From positions 186,001 to 250,000 of the forward strand of contig CAVOPB010000005.1 of the NCBI GenBank assembly GCA_963697805.1: 64,000 bases of DNA, written 5' to 3'. Made by a program: the position numbers and the translations under genes. A model generated the notes under the pieces. It saw nothing but the letters and a program-made list of their open reading frames with translations. It did no database searches and was not told the origin of the DNA. This document shows positions 6,389-16,209 of the stretch, in pieces. Each line of letters begins with the position of its first letter. Within the stretch, counting starts at the first letter, position 1. This DNA is from VRUE01 sp963697805 (GTDB taxonomy: Bacteria; Actinomycetota; Thermoleophilia; Solirubrobacterales; 70-9).

Positions 6389-8039
6389 CGGCGTCCTCCA
6401 ACGGCAGCTTGTGCTCGGCGCCGTCGGCGCGCGCGGTGGCCTCGACCACGCCCTCGGCGAGGCCGCGGCGGCCGACCAGCAGCCGCACCGGGCAGCCGAG
6501 GAGCTCGGCGTCGGTCAGCTTCTCCCCCGGCCCGGCGTCGCGGTCGTCGTAGAGGACCTCGGCGCCGAGCGCCGTCCGCAGGTCGGCGTAGAGGGCGTCG
6601 GCCGCCTCGCGCTCGGGCTCGCCCTCCTTGCCGAGGGCTACGAGGTGGACCCGCCACGGCGCGATCGGCGCCGGCCAGACGATCCCGCGCTCGTCGGCGC
6701 CCTGCTCGATCGCGGCGGCAACGATCCGCGCCGGCCCGATTCCGTAGCTCCCCATCACGATCGACTGCTCGGTGCCGTTCTCGTCGAGGAAGGTGGCGCC
6801 GAGCGGGACCGAGTAGCGGGTCCCGAGCTTGAAGATGTTGCCGACCTCGATCGCGGTCTCGATCTCGATCGTGCCGCCGCCGGGGGCGGTGTCGCCGGCC
6901 TCGACCCTGCGCACGTCGAACTCCTCGAACTCGAAGTCGCGGCCGGGCTCGACCCCGCGCAGGTGCGCATCCGGCCTGTTCGCGCCGGTCACGTAGGAGC
7001 CGGGGTCGATTCCCGCGTCCTTGACGATCGGGATCCGGGCCCCGACCGGGCCGATGAACCCGACCGGGCCGACCTCGGCCTCGATCTCCTCCGTACTCGC
7101 CGGCCGGAAGCCGGCGCCGAGGGCGTTTCGCAGCTTGATCTCGTTCAGACGGTGGTCGCCGCGGATCAGGACCGCGACCATCCCCCGCCCCTCGACGATC
7201 ACCGGCAGCGCCTTGATCAGTGCCCCGGGGGGCAGGCCGAGATGCCCGGAGACCTCCTCGATCGTCGTCAGTCCCGGGGTCTCGACGTCCTCCGGGGCCG
7301 GGAGCGCGGGCGGGAGCTCAACCGCCCGCGGCTCGGCCGAGGCGACCTCGATGTTTGCCGCGTAGCCCGGCGCGAGCGCGACCTCGTTCTCCCCGGCCGG
7401 GCACGGGGCCATGTACTCGTGGGCCCCGGAGCCGCCCATCATCCCGACGTCGGCCTCGACCCGGTACCAGCGCAGCCCGCAGCGGTCGAAGATCCTCGTG
7501 TAGGCCTCGCTCTGGAGCTCGTAGGAGCGCTGCAGCCCCTCCTCGTCGCGGTCGAAGGAGTAGGCGTCCTTCATCGTGAACTCGCGGGTGCGAAGCACCC
7601 CGGCCCGCGGGCGCGCCTCGTCTCGCTCCTTGGTCTGGATGTGGAAGAGCATCAGCGGCAGGTCGCGATAGGAGCGGACCTCGCGGGCGACGTGATAGGT
7701 CAGGCACTCCTCGTGGGTCAGGGCCAGGACCATCGGCGCCCCCCTGCGATCCTCGAGCTTGAACAGCTCGTCGATCGCGTAGCGGCCGGTTTCCTCCCAG
7801 GGCTGGGCCGGCTGCAGGACCGGCATCAGGACCTCCTGGCACCCGATCGCCTCCATCTCCTCGCGCAGTACCGCCTCGACCTTGCGGATCGATCGGTATC
7901 CGGCCGGGAGGTAGGTCCAGAGCCCGGCCCCGAGCTGGCGGATCAGCCCCGCCCGGACCATCAGCTTGTGCGAGATCGCCTCGGCGTCGGCCGGCGCGTC
8001 CCTGAGTGTGGGCAGGAAGGCCTGGCTCAAGCGCGTCAC
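6357..8039 (-). CDS. proS: Prolyl-tRNA synthetase (bacterial type)
   Basis: 560 residues, GTG start. Class II aminoacyl-tRNA synthetase charging tRNA-Pro. Motif 1/2 region PVLQPAQPWEETGRY and LRTREFTMKDAYSFDRDEEG are clear; an inserted editing domain of YbaK type (about 225-380, GLTTIEEVSGHLGLPPGALI) removes mischarged alanine; motif 3 GSYGIGPARIVAA and an anticodon-binding domain (APWRVHLVALG) follow. Length is standard for the bacterial editing form. It follows fadD with 17 bases between and overlaps pgsA. Confidence 0.96.
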   Translation of the reverse strand: MTRLSQAFLPTLRDAPADAEAISHKLMVRAGLIRQLGAGLWTYLPAGYRSIRKVEAVLREEMEAIGCQEVLMPVLQPAQPWEETGRYAIDELFKLEDRRGAPMVLALTHEECLTYHVAREVRSYRDLPLMLFHIQTKERDEARPRAGVLRTREFTMKDAYSFDRDEEGLQRSYELQSEAYTRIFDRCGLRWYRVEADVGMMGGSGAHEYMAPCPAGENEVALAPGYAANIEVASAEPRAVELPPALPAPEDVETPGLTTIEEVSGHLGLPPGALIKALPVIVEGRGMVAVLIRGDHRLNEIKLRNALGAGFRPASTEEIEAEVGPVGFIGPVGARIPIVKDAGIDPGSYVTGANRPDAHLRGVEPGRDFEFEEFDVRRVEAGDTAPGGGTIEIETAIEVGNIFKLGTRYSVPLGATFLDENGTEQSIVMGSYGIGPARIVAAAIEQGADERGIVWPAPIAPWRVHLVALGKEGEPEREAADALYADLRTALGAEVLYDDRDAGPGEKLTDAELLGCPVRLLVGRRGLAEGVVEATARADGAEHKLPLEDAVERTLALLDG

Positions 8040-8056
8040 GCGGGGAAACCTACTCG

Positions 8057-9874
8057 TTACTCCGCGTACATCTCCTCGATCTCGGCCGCGTACTTGCGTT
8101 CGATCGGGCGCCGTTTCAGCTTCATCGTCGGGGTCAGCTCATCGCCGCCGGGCTGCCAGTCGCACGCGATCAGTTTGAAGCGCTTGATCTGCTCGACGCG
8201 GGCGAGGTCGCCATTGCCCCGCTCGACGGCGGCCGCGACCTCTTCGAGGACCGCCGGCTCGGCCGCCAGCGCCTCGAGCGAAACGTCCTCGATGCCCTCC
8301 TGTTGGGCGAAGGCCGGCGCCGCGTCTGGGTCGAGCGCGATCAGCGCGATGTTGTAGGGCCGGTCATCGCCGACCGCGCAGACATGGCCGATCAGCGCCC
8401 CCGCCGACTTCAACTTCGCCTCGATGTTCGCCGGCGACATGTTCTTGCCGGCCGAGTTGATGATCAGCTCCTTCTTGCGGTCGATGATCGTCAGGTAGCC
8501 GTCCTCGTCGAGTTCGCCGACGTCCCCGGTATGGAGCCAGCCATCGGAGTCGATCGTCTCCGCCGTCTTCTCGGGGTTGTTGCGGTAGCCGGGCATGACC
8601 ACGCCGCCGCGGACCAGCACCTCGCCGTCCTCGGCGAGCTTCAGGTCGATCCCCGCCGGAGGCGGGCCGACGGTCCCGATCTTGATCCGCTGCGGCGGGT
8701 TGACGGTCCCGGCGCCGCAGGTCTCCGACATCCCCCAGAGCTCGGCCAACGGGATCCCCAGCGCGTGGAAGAACTCGATCACCTGACGCGGGGTCGGCGC
8801 GGCGCCGACGTTGACCGCCTCGACCTTGTCGAGGCCGATCCGGGCACGCAGGTCGGAGAGGACCTCTTCGTCGGCCTTCGCGTATTCGAACGCCAGCTCG
8901 GGCGGCGCGGGCGCTCCATCCTGTTCGGCGCGGACCTTCTTCATCCCGGTTTCGAGAGCCCAGACGATCGCCTCCTTGCGTTTCACGTCGGACTCGGTTT
9001 CGAAGGCGATCTCCATCGCCGCTTTCAATTTCTCCCAGATCCGCGGCACCGCAAAGAACCAGGTCGGCCGCACTTCGATCAGGTAGAGGACGACCTGGCG
9101 CGGGTCGGGGCAGCAGGTCGTCGTCAGCCCGTGGGTCATCGGCAGGTACTGGGTGCAGTTCCGCTCGGCGACGTGGGCCATTGGCAACCAGGAGACGAGG
9201 CGGCCGTCGGAGGAGAGCCGCAGCAACCGATCGAAGGTGTCCATCGTGGCCAGGACATTTGCGTGTGTGAGCTGGACGCCCTTCGGGGGCCCGGTCGTCC
9301 CCGAGGTGTAGATCAGGGTCAGGATGTCGTCGCTCTCGACGGCGCGCCAGGCGGCCTCGAAGTCGAAGTCCTCGGCGCCGCCCTCCTCGAGCTCGGCCAA
9401 CGTGATCGCGCCGTCGCGGGCGTCGCCGTCGACGACGACGATCGTCTCGAGCGCGGACGAGGCCGCGTCGCGGGCGGCGAGCACGGTGTCGAGCAGCTCC
9501 TGCTCGGTGAAGAGGACCCGGTTGCCCGCGTCTTCGAGCAGGTAGGCGATCTGCTCCGGCGTCGAGGTGTTGTAGATCGAGAACGGCGTCGCGCCGAGGT
9601 GCATCGCGGCGGTGTCGACGAAATGGAACTCGGGGCGGTTGGTGACCATCAGCCCGACGGTGTCGCCACGGCCGACACCGAGGGCGGCGATGCCCGCGGC
9701 GACAGACCGGACCCGGTCGGCGTATCCCCCCCAGGTGATCGTGAACTCGTCGTCCTTGGTGCGGATCGCGGGGTCCTCGGCGCGCTCGGCGGCGGTCACC
9801 TGGAAGGCCTCGGCCAGGGTCGCCGCGTCGAGCGCCCTCGGCCTCTCCCCCGCGCTGGTGGCCTCGACCGCCAT
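8057..9874 (-). CDS. fadD: Long-chain fatty-acid--CoA ligase
   Basis: 605 residues from the ATG at 9874 (MAVEATSAGERP); a longer open frame upstream belongs to the ispG frame. Adenylate-forming enzyme: P-loop LIYTSGTTGPPKGVQLTH, the WLPMAHVAER region, LAELWGMSETCG, LHTGDVGELDEDGYL, and DRKKELIINSAGKNMSPANI near the C-terminus. It resembles the FadD15/long-chain acyl-CoA synthetase group with a C-terminal lid of about 120 residues. It would activate fatty acids for lipid synthesis or breakdown. It begins 3 bases after the ispG stop. Confidence 0.92.
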   Translation of the reverse strand: MAVEATSAGERPRALDAATLAEAFQVTAAERAEDPAIRTKDDEFTITWGGYADRVRSVAAGIAALGVGRGDTVGLMVTNRPEFHFVDTAAMHLGATPFSIYNTSTPEQIAYLLEDAGNRVLFTEQELLDTVLAARDAASSALETIVVVDGDARDGAITLAELEEGGAEDFDFEAAWRAVESDDILTLIYTSGTTGPPKGVQLTHANVLATMDTFDRLLRLSSDGRLVSWLPMAHVAERNCTQYLPMTHGLTTTCCPDPRQVVLYLIEVRPTWFFAVPRIWEKLKAAMEIAFETESDVKRKEAIVWALETGMKKVRAEQDGAPAPPELAFEYAKADEEVLSDLRARIGLDKVEAVNVGAAPTPRQVIEFFHALGIPLAELWGMSETCGAGTVNPPQRIKIGTVGPPPAGIDLKLAEDGEVLVRGGVVMPGYRNNPEKTAETIDSDGWLHTGDVGELDEDGYLTIIDRKKELIINSAGKNMSPANIEAKLKSAGALIGHVCAVGDDRPYNIALIALDPDAAPAFAQQEGIEDVSLEALAAEPAVLEEVAAAVERGNGDLARVEQIKRFKLIACDWQPGGDELTPTMKLKRRPIERKYAAEIEEMYAE

Positions 9875-9876
9875 CT

Positions 9877-11131
9877 TCAGGCCCGGCTGAACCTTCGGCC
9901 GGCGGTCGGCGAGGCGTCCTCGTCCAGCAGAACCCGGTCGGACTCGCCCCTTTTGGCGGCTTCGTGCTCCATCTTCGCGATTCGCTCGGGGGTGAGATCG
10001 CCGGCGTTCTCCTCCTCGATCTTGGCCAGCCACGCCGCGCCCTCGCGCGATTCGTCCTCGTCGAACTCGACCCCGCCCCGGTCGAGGGACTTGTCGATCT
10101 CCTCGAACAGGGTGTCGACGAGGGTCGCCTGCGGGACCTTGCGCAGCGGCTTGCCGTGGGCGTAGATCAGGCCCTCGTTCTTGGCCCCGGCGATCCCGAA
10201 GTCGGCGTGGCTGGCCTCGCCGATCCCGTTCACCGCGCAGCCGAGCACGGCGACCTCGATCGGCTCCGTGTAGCCCTCGAGGCGCTGCTCGATTTCGGCG
10301 ACGACCGAGTCCATGTCGAACTGGAGGCGGCCGCAGGTCGGGCAGGCGATCAGGACCGGGCCGCGCTCGCGCAGCTGCAGCGCCTTGAGGATCTCCCAGG
10401 CGACCTTGACCTCCTCCTCGGCGTGGAAGGTCGAGAGGCTGATCCGGATGGTGTCGCCGATCCCGTCGGCGAGCAGGGTGCCGAGCCCGACCGAGGACTT
10501 GAGCGAGCCCGACCATTTCGTCCCCGCCTCGGTGATGCCGAGATGGAGCGGGTAGGGAATCTTCTCGGAGAGCAGCCGGTTGGCGGCGATCGTGTTGGGG
10601 ACGTTGGTCGACTTGATCGAGACCTTGAAGTTGGTGAAGTCGAGGCCCTCCATCAGCTCGACGAACTCGACCGCGGCGGCGACCAGCGCCTCGACCGGGC
10701 TCTCGCGCTCGAGCTCGTGCAGGTGCTTGGGAAGCGAGCCCGAGTTGACGCCGATCCGCATCGGCACGTTGGCGGCGTTGGCCCGCTCGGCGACCTCGGC
10801 GACTTTCTCGCGGCCGCCGATGTTGCCGGGGTTGAGACGGATGCAGTGGGCGCCGGCGTCGATCGCCTTCAGCGCCAGCGTGTGGTTGAAGTGGATGTCG
10901 GCGATCACCGGGATCGGCGACTCCGCGACGATCGTCCGCAGCGCCGTCGACGTCCTCGTCGCGCGGCACCGCGACCCGGACGATGTCGGCCCCGGCGTCG
11001 GCGACCTTGCGGATCTGCTCCATCGTCGCGGCCAGGTTCGCCGTCTCGGTCTTGGTCATCGTCTGGACCGCGACCGGGGCGCCGCCACCGATCGGGACGC
11101 CGCCGACGAAGATCTGGCGCTTCGAAGCCAT
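9877..11131 (-). CDS. ispG: 4-hydroxy-3-methylbut-2-enyl diphosphate synthase (frameshifted in this sequence)
   Basis: The MEP-pathway [4Fe-4S] enzyme IspG. The N-terminal 60 residues (MASKRQIFVGGVPIGGG, GADIVRVAVPRDEDVD) are in one frame and the rest, from IPVIADIHFNH onward, in another. The shift occurs at about 10942-10947, where removing one G/C base gives DALRTIVAESPIPVIADIH. Full span 1255 = 3x418+1, as expected for one inserted base. Cluster ligands ACPTCGR and LGCAVNG are intact. A C-terminal acidic extension of about 60 residues is unusual. dxr, also of the MEP pathway, lies nearby. Sequence error is more likely than loss, since this is normally an essential gene. Confidence 0.88.
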
Positions 11132-11188
11132 ATCGAAAGGGTATCCGGGTTTGAACCTGGCCCTGCCCCGGCCCGTATGCTCGAACGT

Positions 11189-13004
11189 ATGGGTGCGCCG
11201 CAGGGCGAACAGGTGGGGACCCGCCACTCGGCCGGGTGGGGGAAGCTCGTGTTGCTGATCGGCATCGCGCTGGTCGCGATGCTCGCTTCGGCGGTGCCCG
11301 CGCAGGCGTCCTTCCACGAGATCTACATCAAGGAGGTCTACCCCGGGTCCGCGGCCGCACCGGACTCGGGCTACGTCGAGGTCCAGATGTGGGCTGCTCT
11401 CCAGGAACAGGTGGGAGGGCACGGCATCACCCTCTATGGCTCGACTGGGGCCCAGATCGACGCGAATGGGGGCGCGAACGGGAACACCCTCGAATTCAGT
11501 GCTGCGCTCACGCCTCAGAGCAAGAATCAGCAGACGATCCTTATCGGCGACACCGGGGTCAACGCCGCCTTTGGGGTCACGCCCGACCTCTCGAACGCCG
11601 CGTTCAACATTCCGGCTTCCGGCGGCGCCGCCTGCTGGGCCGACACGATCGACTGCGTCGCGTGGGGCAACTACAGCCACGCTGCTCCGCCGACCGTCGG
11701 TACGCCGGTTGACAGCGGCGGCATCCCCGACGGGATGGCGATCAAGCGCAAGATCACCGGCGGGTCCTGCACCAACCTTCTCGACAGTACCGACGACACA
11801 AACAACAGCGCCTCGGACTTTGCCGACGCCAGCCCATCCCCGGTCGCCTACACGACGGAACCGAACCCTCCCGCCTGCACGCCCCCCAACCCGCCGCCGA
11901 CGGTGACGATCAACAGCAAGCCCGCCAACCCGACCCAGGCAACAAGCGCCAGCTTCACCTTCACCTCGAACCCCGCCGGCGCCACCTTCGAATGCAGGGT
12001 CGACACCGAAGAATTCGCCTCCTGCGTCTCAGGCGTCAACTACCCGGGGCCGCTGACCGAGGCCAGCCACACGTTTCAGGTGAAGGCGACGAACGGCAAC
12101 GGAACCGGCACGCCCGCAAGCTACACCTGGACGATCGACAAGACGGCGCCCAACACGACGATCTCCGCCATGCCGGCCAACCCCAGTCCCGGCAAAACGT
12201 CGCTGTTCCGGTACACGTCGCCCGAGACCGGCTCGACATTCGAATGCAAGCTGGCGCCGACCCAGGCGAGCTTCTCGGACTGCACCACCCAGCCGAAGAT
12301 CTACTCCAACCTCGCCGACGGCAACTACACCTTCGAAGTCCAGGCGAAGGACGCGGCCGGCAATACCGACGCGAGCCCGGCGGTCTACGAATGGAAAGTC
12401 GACAACTCACTGGCGGACACCGAACCGCCCGACACGGCCATCCTCACCAAACCTGCCAACCCGAGCACCAGCGGCGACGCGGCGTTCACCTACAGCTCGA
12501 CCGAGCCCGAATCGACCTTCAAATGCAAGCTCGACGGGGGTGGTTTCGAAGCCTGCGATCCCGGCGGCAAGAGCTACTCCGGAGCTGGGCGATGGCGCCC
12601 ACACCTTCCAGGTCGTCGCGATCGACAGCTCCGGAAACGAAGACAAATCGCCGGCCGGATACAGCTGGGAAGTCTCGAATCCGATCCAACCTCCGCCACC
12701 GCTGCCCCCGCAGCCTCCCGCCCCGAACCCGATCCCGGACACGACGATCACGACGAAGCCGGGAGCGACGACCCGGGACCGCACGCCGACCTTCAAGTTC
12801 CGCTCGAGCATCGGCGGCGCCGCCTATTCCTGCAAGGTCGACAGGGGCGCGTTCAAAGCCTGTTCCTCTCCATTCACGACCAAGACCCTGACCTTCGGCG
12901 CCCACTCGGTCCAGGTTCGGGCTATCGCCGGTGGCGCCATGGACCCGACGCCGGCGAAGAGCAACTTCAAGGTCGTCAAACCGAAGAAGAAAAAGAGGAA
13001 ATGA
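11189..13004 (+). CDS. Secreted lamin-tail-like and Ig-like repeat protein (frameshifted)
   Basis: Start uncertain (ATG 11177, ATG 11189 or GTG 11212). Signal peptide: KLVLLIGIALVAMLASAVPAQA. Then a lamin-tail-like domain (FHEIYIKEVYPGSAA, GYVEVQMWAA) of about 190 residues and four Ig-like modules of the type FTFTSNPAGATFECRVD / HTFQVKATNGNGTG, each with a conserved Cys pair. The frame breaks near 12584 (GKSYSG), where deleting one base restores LGDGAHTFQVVAIDSSG. Total 1816 = 3x605+1. It ends in a basic KKKKRK tail. Function unknown; surface or matrix protein inferred. The following gene is a paralogue with an ATGA overlap. Confidence 0.78.
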
Positions 13005-13943
13005 GGCTGCGGCGGTTCGGCCTGACGATCGGGATTGTCGCCGCAACGGCGATGATTCCGAGCTCGGCTTTCGCGACCTTTCATGAAGTCAGCATCCGCG
13101 AGGTGTTCCCGGGCGACTCGACCAACGCCGATGCGGAATACGTCGAGCTGCAGGCCTACTCCCCCGGTCAGAACCTCGTCCAGGGTCACATCGTCCGCTT
13201 CTACAACGCCGGCGGGCACTGAAGTCGGTTCGAAAGCCTTCGGGGCCGAACTCGCGAACGCCCAGAACAACATGACCTTCCTGATGGCGACGGCGACTGC
13301 CGCGACCCGCTTCGGCGTCACGCCGGACGAAACGATGCCGGCGAACGTGATCAACCCGGCCGGCGGAGCCGTCTGCTGGGAAGCGCTCGACTGCGTCTCC
13401 TGGGGGAGTTTCTCCAAACCCGAAGCCCTGCCGTCCGCCGCCGGCTCCCCGGCCGCGCCCACGGGCATCCCCGACGGACAGGCGATCCGTCGCACGCTCG
13501 CTCCGGGCTGCCCGACTCTCCTCGAGGAAGGTGACGATCGCGACAACAGCGCCCTCGACTTCTCCGCGGTCTTCCCCGAACCGCGCCCGAATTCGGTCGC
13601 GCCGACCGAGCGGGCCTGCGCCAGCGGCGGCGGTGGTGGCGGGGGCGGCGGGGGCAAAGGCGGCCAGGACGACAACGGCGGGCCGAACACGATCCTCAAG
13701 GGCAAGCCGGCGAAGAGGACCGCCGACCGGACCCCGACCTTCCGCTTCCGCTCGACCGAGGACAACTCGACCTTCCAGTGCAAGCTCGACGGCAAGCCCT
13801 ACAAGAGCTGCCGCTCTCCCTTCACTACCGCCCGGCTCGCGCTCGGGTCGCACACCTTCCGGGTTCGCGCCAAGCACCGCGGAACCTTCGACTCCTCGCC
13901 CGCGACCTACCGGTTCACGGTCGTCGCCAAGAAGCGCGGCTAG
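13001..13943 (+). CDS. Secreted lamin-tail-like plus Ig-like protein, paralogue (frameshifted)
   Basis: ATG at 13001 overlaps the stop of the preceding paralogue (ATGA). Signal peptide LTIGIVAATAMIPSSAFA. The first domain FHEVSIREVFPGDSTNADAE aligns with the previous protein and is followed by a single Ig-like module (TPTFRFRSTEDNSTFQCKLD) after a glycine-rich linker at about 13623-13655. The frame breaks at about 13212-13216; removing one G from GGCGGGC restores NAGGTEVGSKAFGAE. Span 943 = 3x314+1. Both proteins share the CW...DCV(A/S)WG motif. Probably exported together; role unknown. Confidence 0.75.
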
Positions 13944-15038
13944 CGGCCGCCGAAGCCGCCGCCGCTGATGCGGCCAATGTCGTTCGTGAGGCCGACGACG
14001 AAGAGCATGATTACGAGCACGAAGCCGATCACGCCGGCGCGCTCCATGACCGCGAACGGGACCGGTTTGCCACGGAGCTTCTCGACCAGGCTCCAGAAGA
14101 TGTGACCGCCGTCCAGCGGGAGGAACGGGAAGAGGTTGATCAGCCCGAGCGAGAGGCTGACGACGGCGACCAGCAGCCAGGTTTTTTTCGTGCTGGTGTC
14201 GAGAGTTTCGTTGGCGACATCGCTGACGCCGACGACTCCTGAGATCTGCTTGCGCTGGTTCTCTTCGAACAGCCGCGAGAAGATCGAGACGGTCCTGCTC
14301 GCGACGAACCAGGTGGAGTCCAGCGCGTGCCGTGCCGCCGCGCCAGCTCCGAGATCGATGTTTTCAGCGCCATAGCGGAAGCCGATCCTTGCGTGTTCTT
14401 CGGCAGCGTCGTACCTCGGCGCCACCGCGATCGTCTTCACCTCATCGTCGCGACGCACCGTGAGGATGACCGGGGTCTCGGCCCGGCAGCCGTCGACCTG
14501 TTTTCCGGCGCATTTGTGGGATCCGATGTCGTCCGCGAATTTTTCGAGTCGCGCGACCGTGCTCAGATCCGGGATAGCTCCGTCCGTCGACCGAGAGGAT
14601 CTCGTCTCCCTTCTGGAGAGTGGCCGCGGCCGGGGTGTTGGCCTCGATCACCCCCACGGTCTGGTTGCTTTCTTCGAACCCGTAGTGGAGGAAGACGAAA
14701 GAACAGGATCACGAGGGCGATCGCGATGTTGACCGCCGGCCCGGCGCCGATCACGACGATCCGCTTCCAGATCGGCTGGTGGTAGTAGCCGCGGGCCGCG
14801 ATCTCGGGCGGCAGCTCCTCGTCCGGGTTCATCCCGGTGATCTTCACGAAGCCGCCCGCGGGGATCGCCCCGATCCCGTACTCGGTCTCGCCTCTTCTTG
14901 ATCGAGACGACCTTCGGCGGGAAGAAGAGGAAGAAGCGCTCGACCCGCATTCCGGTCGCCTTCGCGGCGACGAAGTGGCCCGGCCTCGTGGAGGATCACG
15001 AGCGCCGAGAAGCCGAGGAAGATCAGGACCCAGTTCAT
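13940..15038 (-). CDS. rseP: Site-2 protease, RseP/M50 family (four frameshifts)
   Basis: Intramembrane zinc metalloprotease that cleaves anti-sigma or signal-peptide remnants. The start MNWVLIFLGFSALVILHEAG overlaps the dxr stop (TATGA). Four single extra bases break the frame: near 14980 (inside the HEAGH zinc motif), 14890, 14699 and 14572. Removing each restores, in order, HEAGHFVAAKATGM, KKRETEYGIGAIPAGG, LFFVFLHYGFEESN and SYPDLSTVARLEKF. A PDZ domain (GVIEANTPAAATLQKGDEIL) and the C-terminal LPLDGGHIFW motif are present. Corrected length 364 residues. All four shifts are +1, which argues for base-calling error. Confidence 0.85.
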
Positions 15039-16181
15039 ACCGCTGCAAACCCCGCGATCTGCTCCTCGGTGCGGCGGCGCGCCTCCTCGTCGAGGGCGAA
15101 GAGGTCCTCGAAGTGGGTCAACGGCTGGGCCGGCATCTCGGCTCAGGGTGCCCTCGACCGCGGCGGCGATCGCCGTGAACGGAATCCGCCCCTCGAGGAA
15201 GGCGCCGACCGCGACCTCGTCGGCGGCGTTGAGCACGCAGGGCGCGCTGCCCCCCGCCCGGCCCGCCTCGAGGGCGAGCCGCAGGCAGGCGAAGGTCTCG
15301 GAGTCCGGCTCCTCGAAGGTCAGCTCGCCGACGGTCGCGAGGTCGAGCCTGGGGACGTCGACGTCGGCGCGCTCGGGGTAGTGCAGCGCGTAGGAGATCG
15401 GGACCCGCATGTCGGGGTAGCCGAGGTGCGCGAGCGTCGCCCCGTCGTTGAGGTCGATCAGCGAGTGGACGATCGACTGCGGGTGGATCACGACCTCGAT
15501 CCGGTCGTAGGGCACCCCGAACAGGAGGTGCGCCTCGATCGCCTCGAAGCCCTTGTTCATCAGCGTCGCCGAGTCGACCGTGATCCTGCCTCCCATCCGC
15601 CAGGTCGGGTGCGCGAGGGCGTCCTCGACGCTGACCTCGGCGAGGTCGGTGCGGCCGCGGAACGGCCCGCCCGAAGCGGTCAGGACCAGCCGCTCGACGG
15701 TCCCCGGCGGCTCGGCGGCGATCAGCTGGAACAGCGCCGAGTGCTCGGAGTCGACCGGCAGCAGCCTGGCGCCGGTCGCTTCGGCGAGCGCAGTCGTCAG
15801 CTCGCCGCCGATCACCAGGCTCTCCTTGTTGGCGAGCGCGAGGTCGATGCCCTCGCTGAGCGCGACGACGGTCGGGCCGAGCCCGGCGGCGCCGACCATC
15901 CCGTTCAGGACCAGGTCGGCGCCCGACCCGGAGATCAGCTCCCTGATTCCCTCCTCGCCCTCGAGCACCCTCCCGTTCCAGGCCGAGCGCGCCCGGCCTA
16001 CGGCCTCGGGGTCGGCGAGCGCCACCGTCGGCACCCCATGCTGGCGCGCCGCCTCCAGCAGCGGCTCCCAGCTCGTGCCCGCCGTCAGGCCGACCACCTG
16101 GAGGTCGTCGGATGCGGCGACTATCTGCAGCGCCTGGGTCCCGATCGACCCGGTCGCGCCCAAGATGACCAGCTTTCTCAT
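15035..16181 (-). CDS. dxr: 1-deoxy-D-xylulose 5-phosphate reductoisomerase (one frameshift)
   Basis: Second enzyme of the MEP isoprenoid pathway, making 2-C-methylerythritol 4-phosphate with NADPH. N-terminal ILGATGSIGTQAL binds NADPH; ALANKESLVIGG, LLPVDSEHSALFQ and NKGFEAIEAHLLFG are the substrate and metal motifs. Near 15134 one extra base follows VEGTLS; removing it gives EMPAQPLTHFEDLFALDEEA and a stop overlapping rseP. Span 1147 = 3x382+1. The gene order dxr-rseP downstream of cdsA-uppS is standard in bacteria. Confidence 0.92.
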
Positions 16182-16209
16182 CGGAGAGAGTGTGGCAGCC
16201 TCGGAACGC

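Noticed and set aside
4925..6832. 635-codon plus-strand ORF
   Set aside because: Antisense to the FHA, RsiG-like, pgsA and proS genes, which have clear motifs. Long antisense frames are expected at this GC content.
6411..10165. Two plus-strand ORFs of 648 and 719 codons
   Set aside because: Mirror images of proS, fadD and ispG; composition is Arg/Asp/Gly-rich with no domain.
9875..11680. 1207-codon minus-strand frame joining ispG N-terminus to fadD
   Set aside because: The middle is out-of-frame ispG. The apparent fusion is produced by the frameshift near 10945 plus chance read-through; fadD starts at 9874.
13623..13655. Short tandem GGC/GGT repeat as a phase-variable tract
   Set aside because: It encodes the Gly linker of the secreted protein, is imperfect, and the frameshift in that gene lies elsewhere (about 13214).
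14844..16181. Apparent dxr-rseP fusion
   Set aside because: Removing single extra bases restores separate genes with an ATGA overlap.
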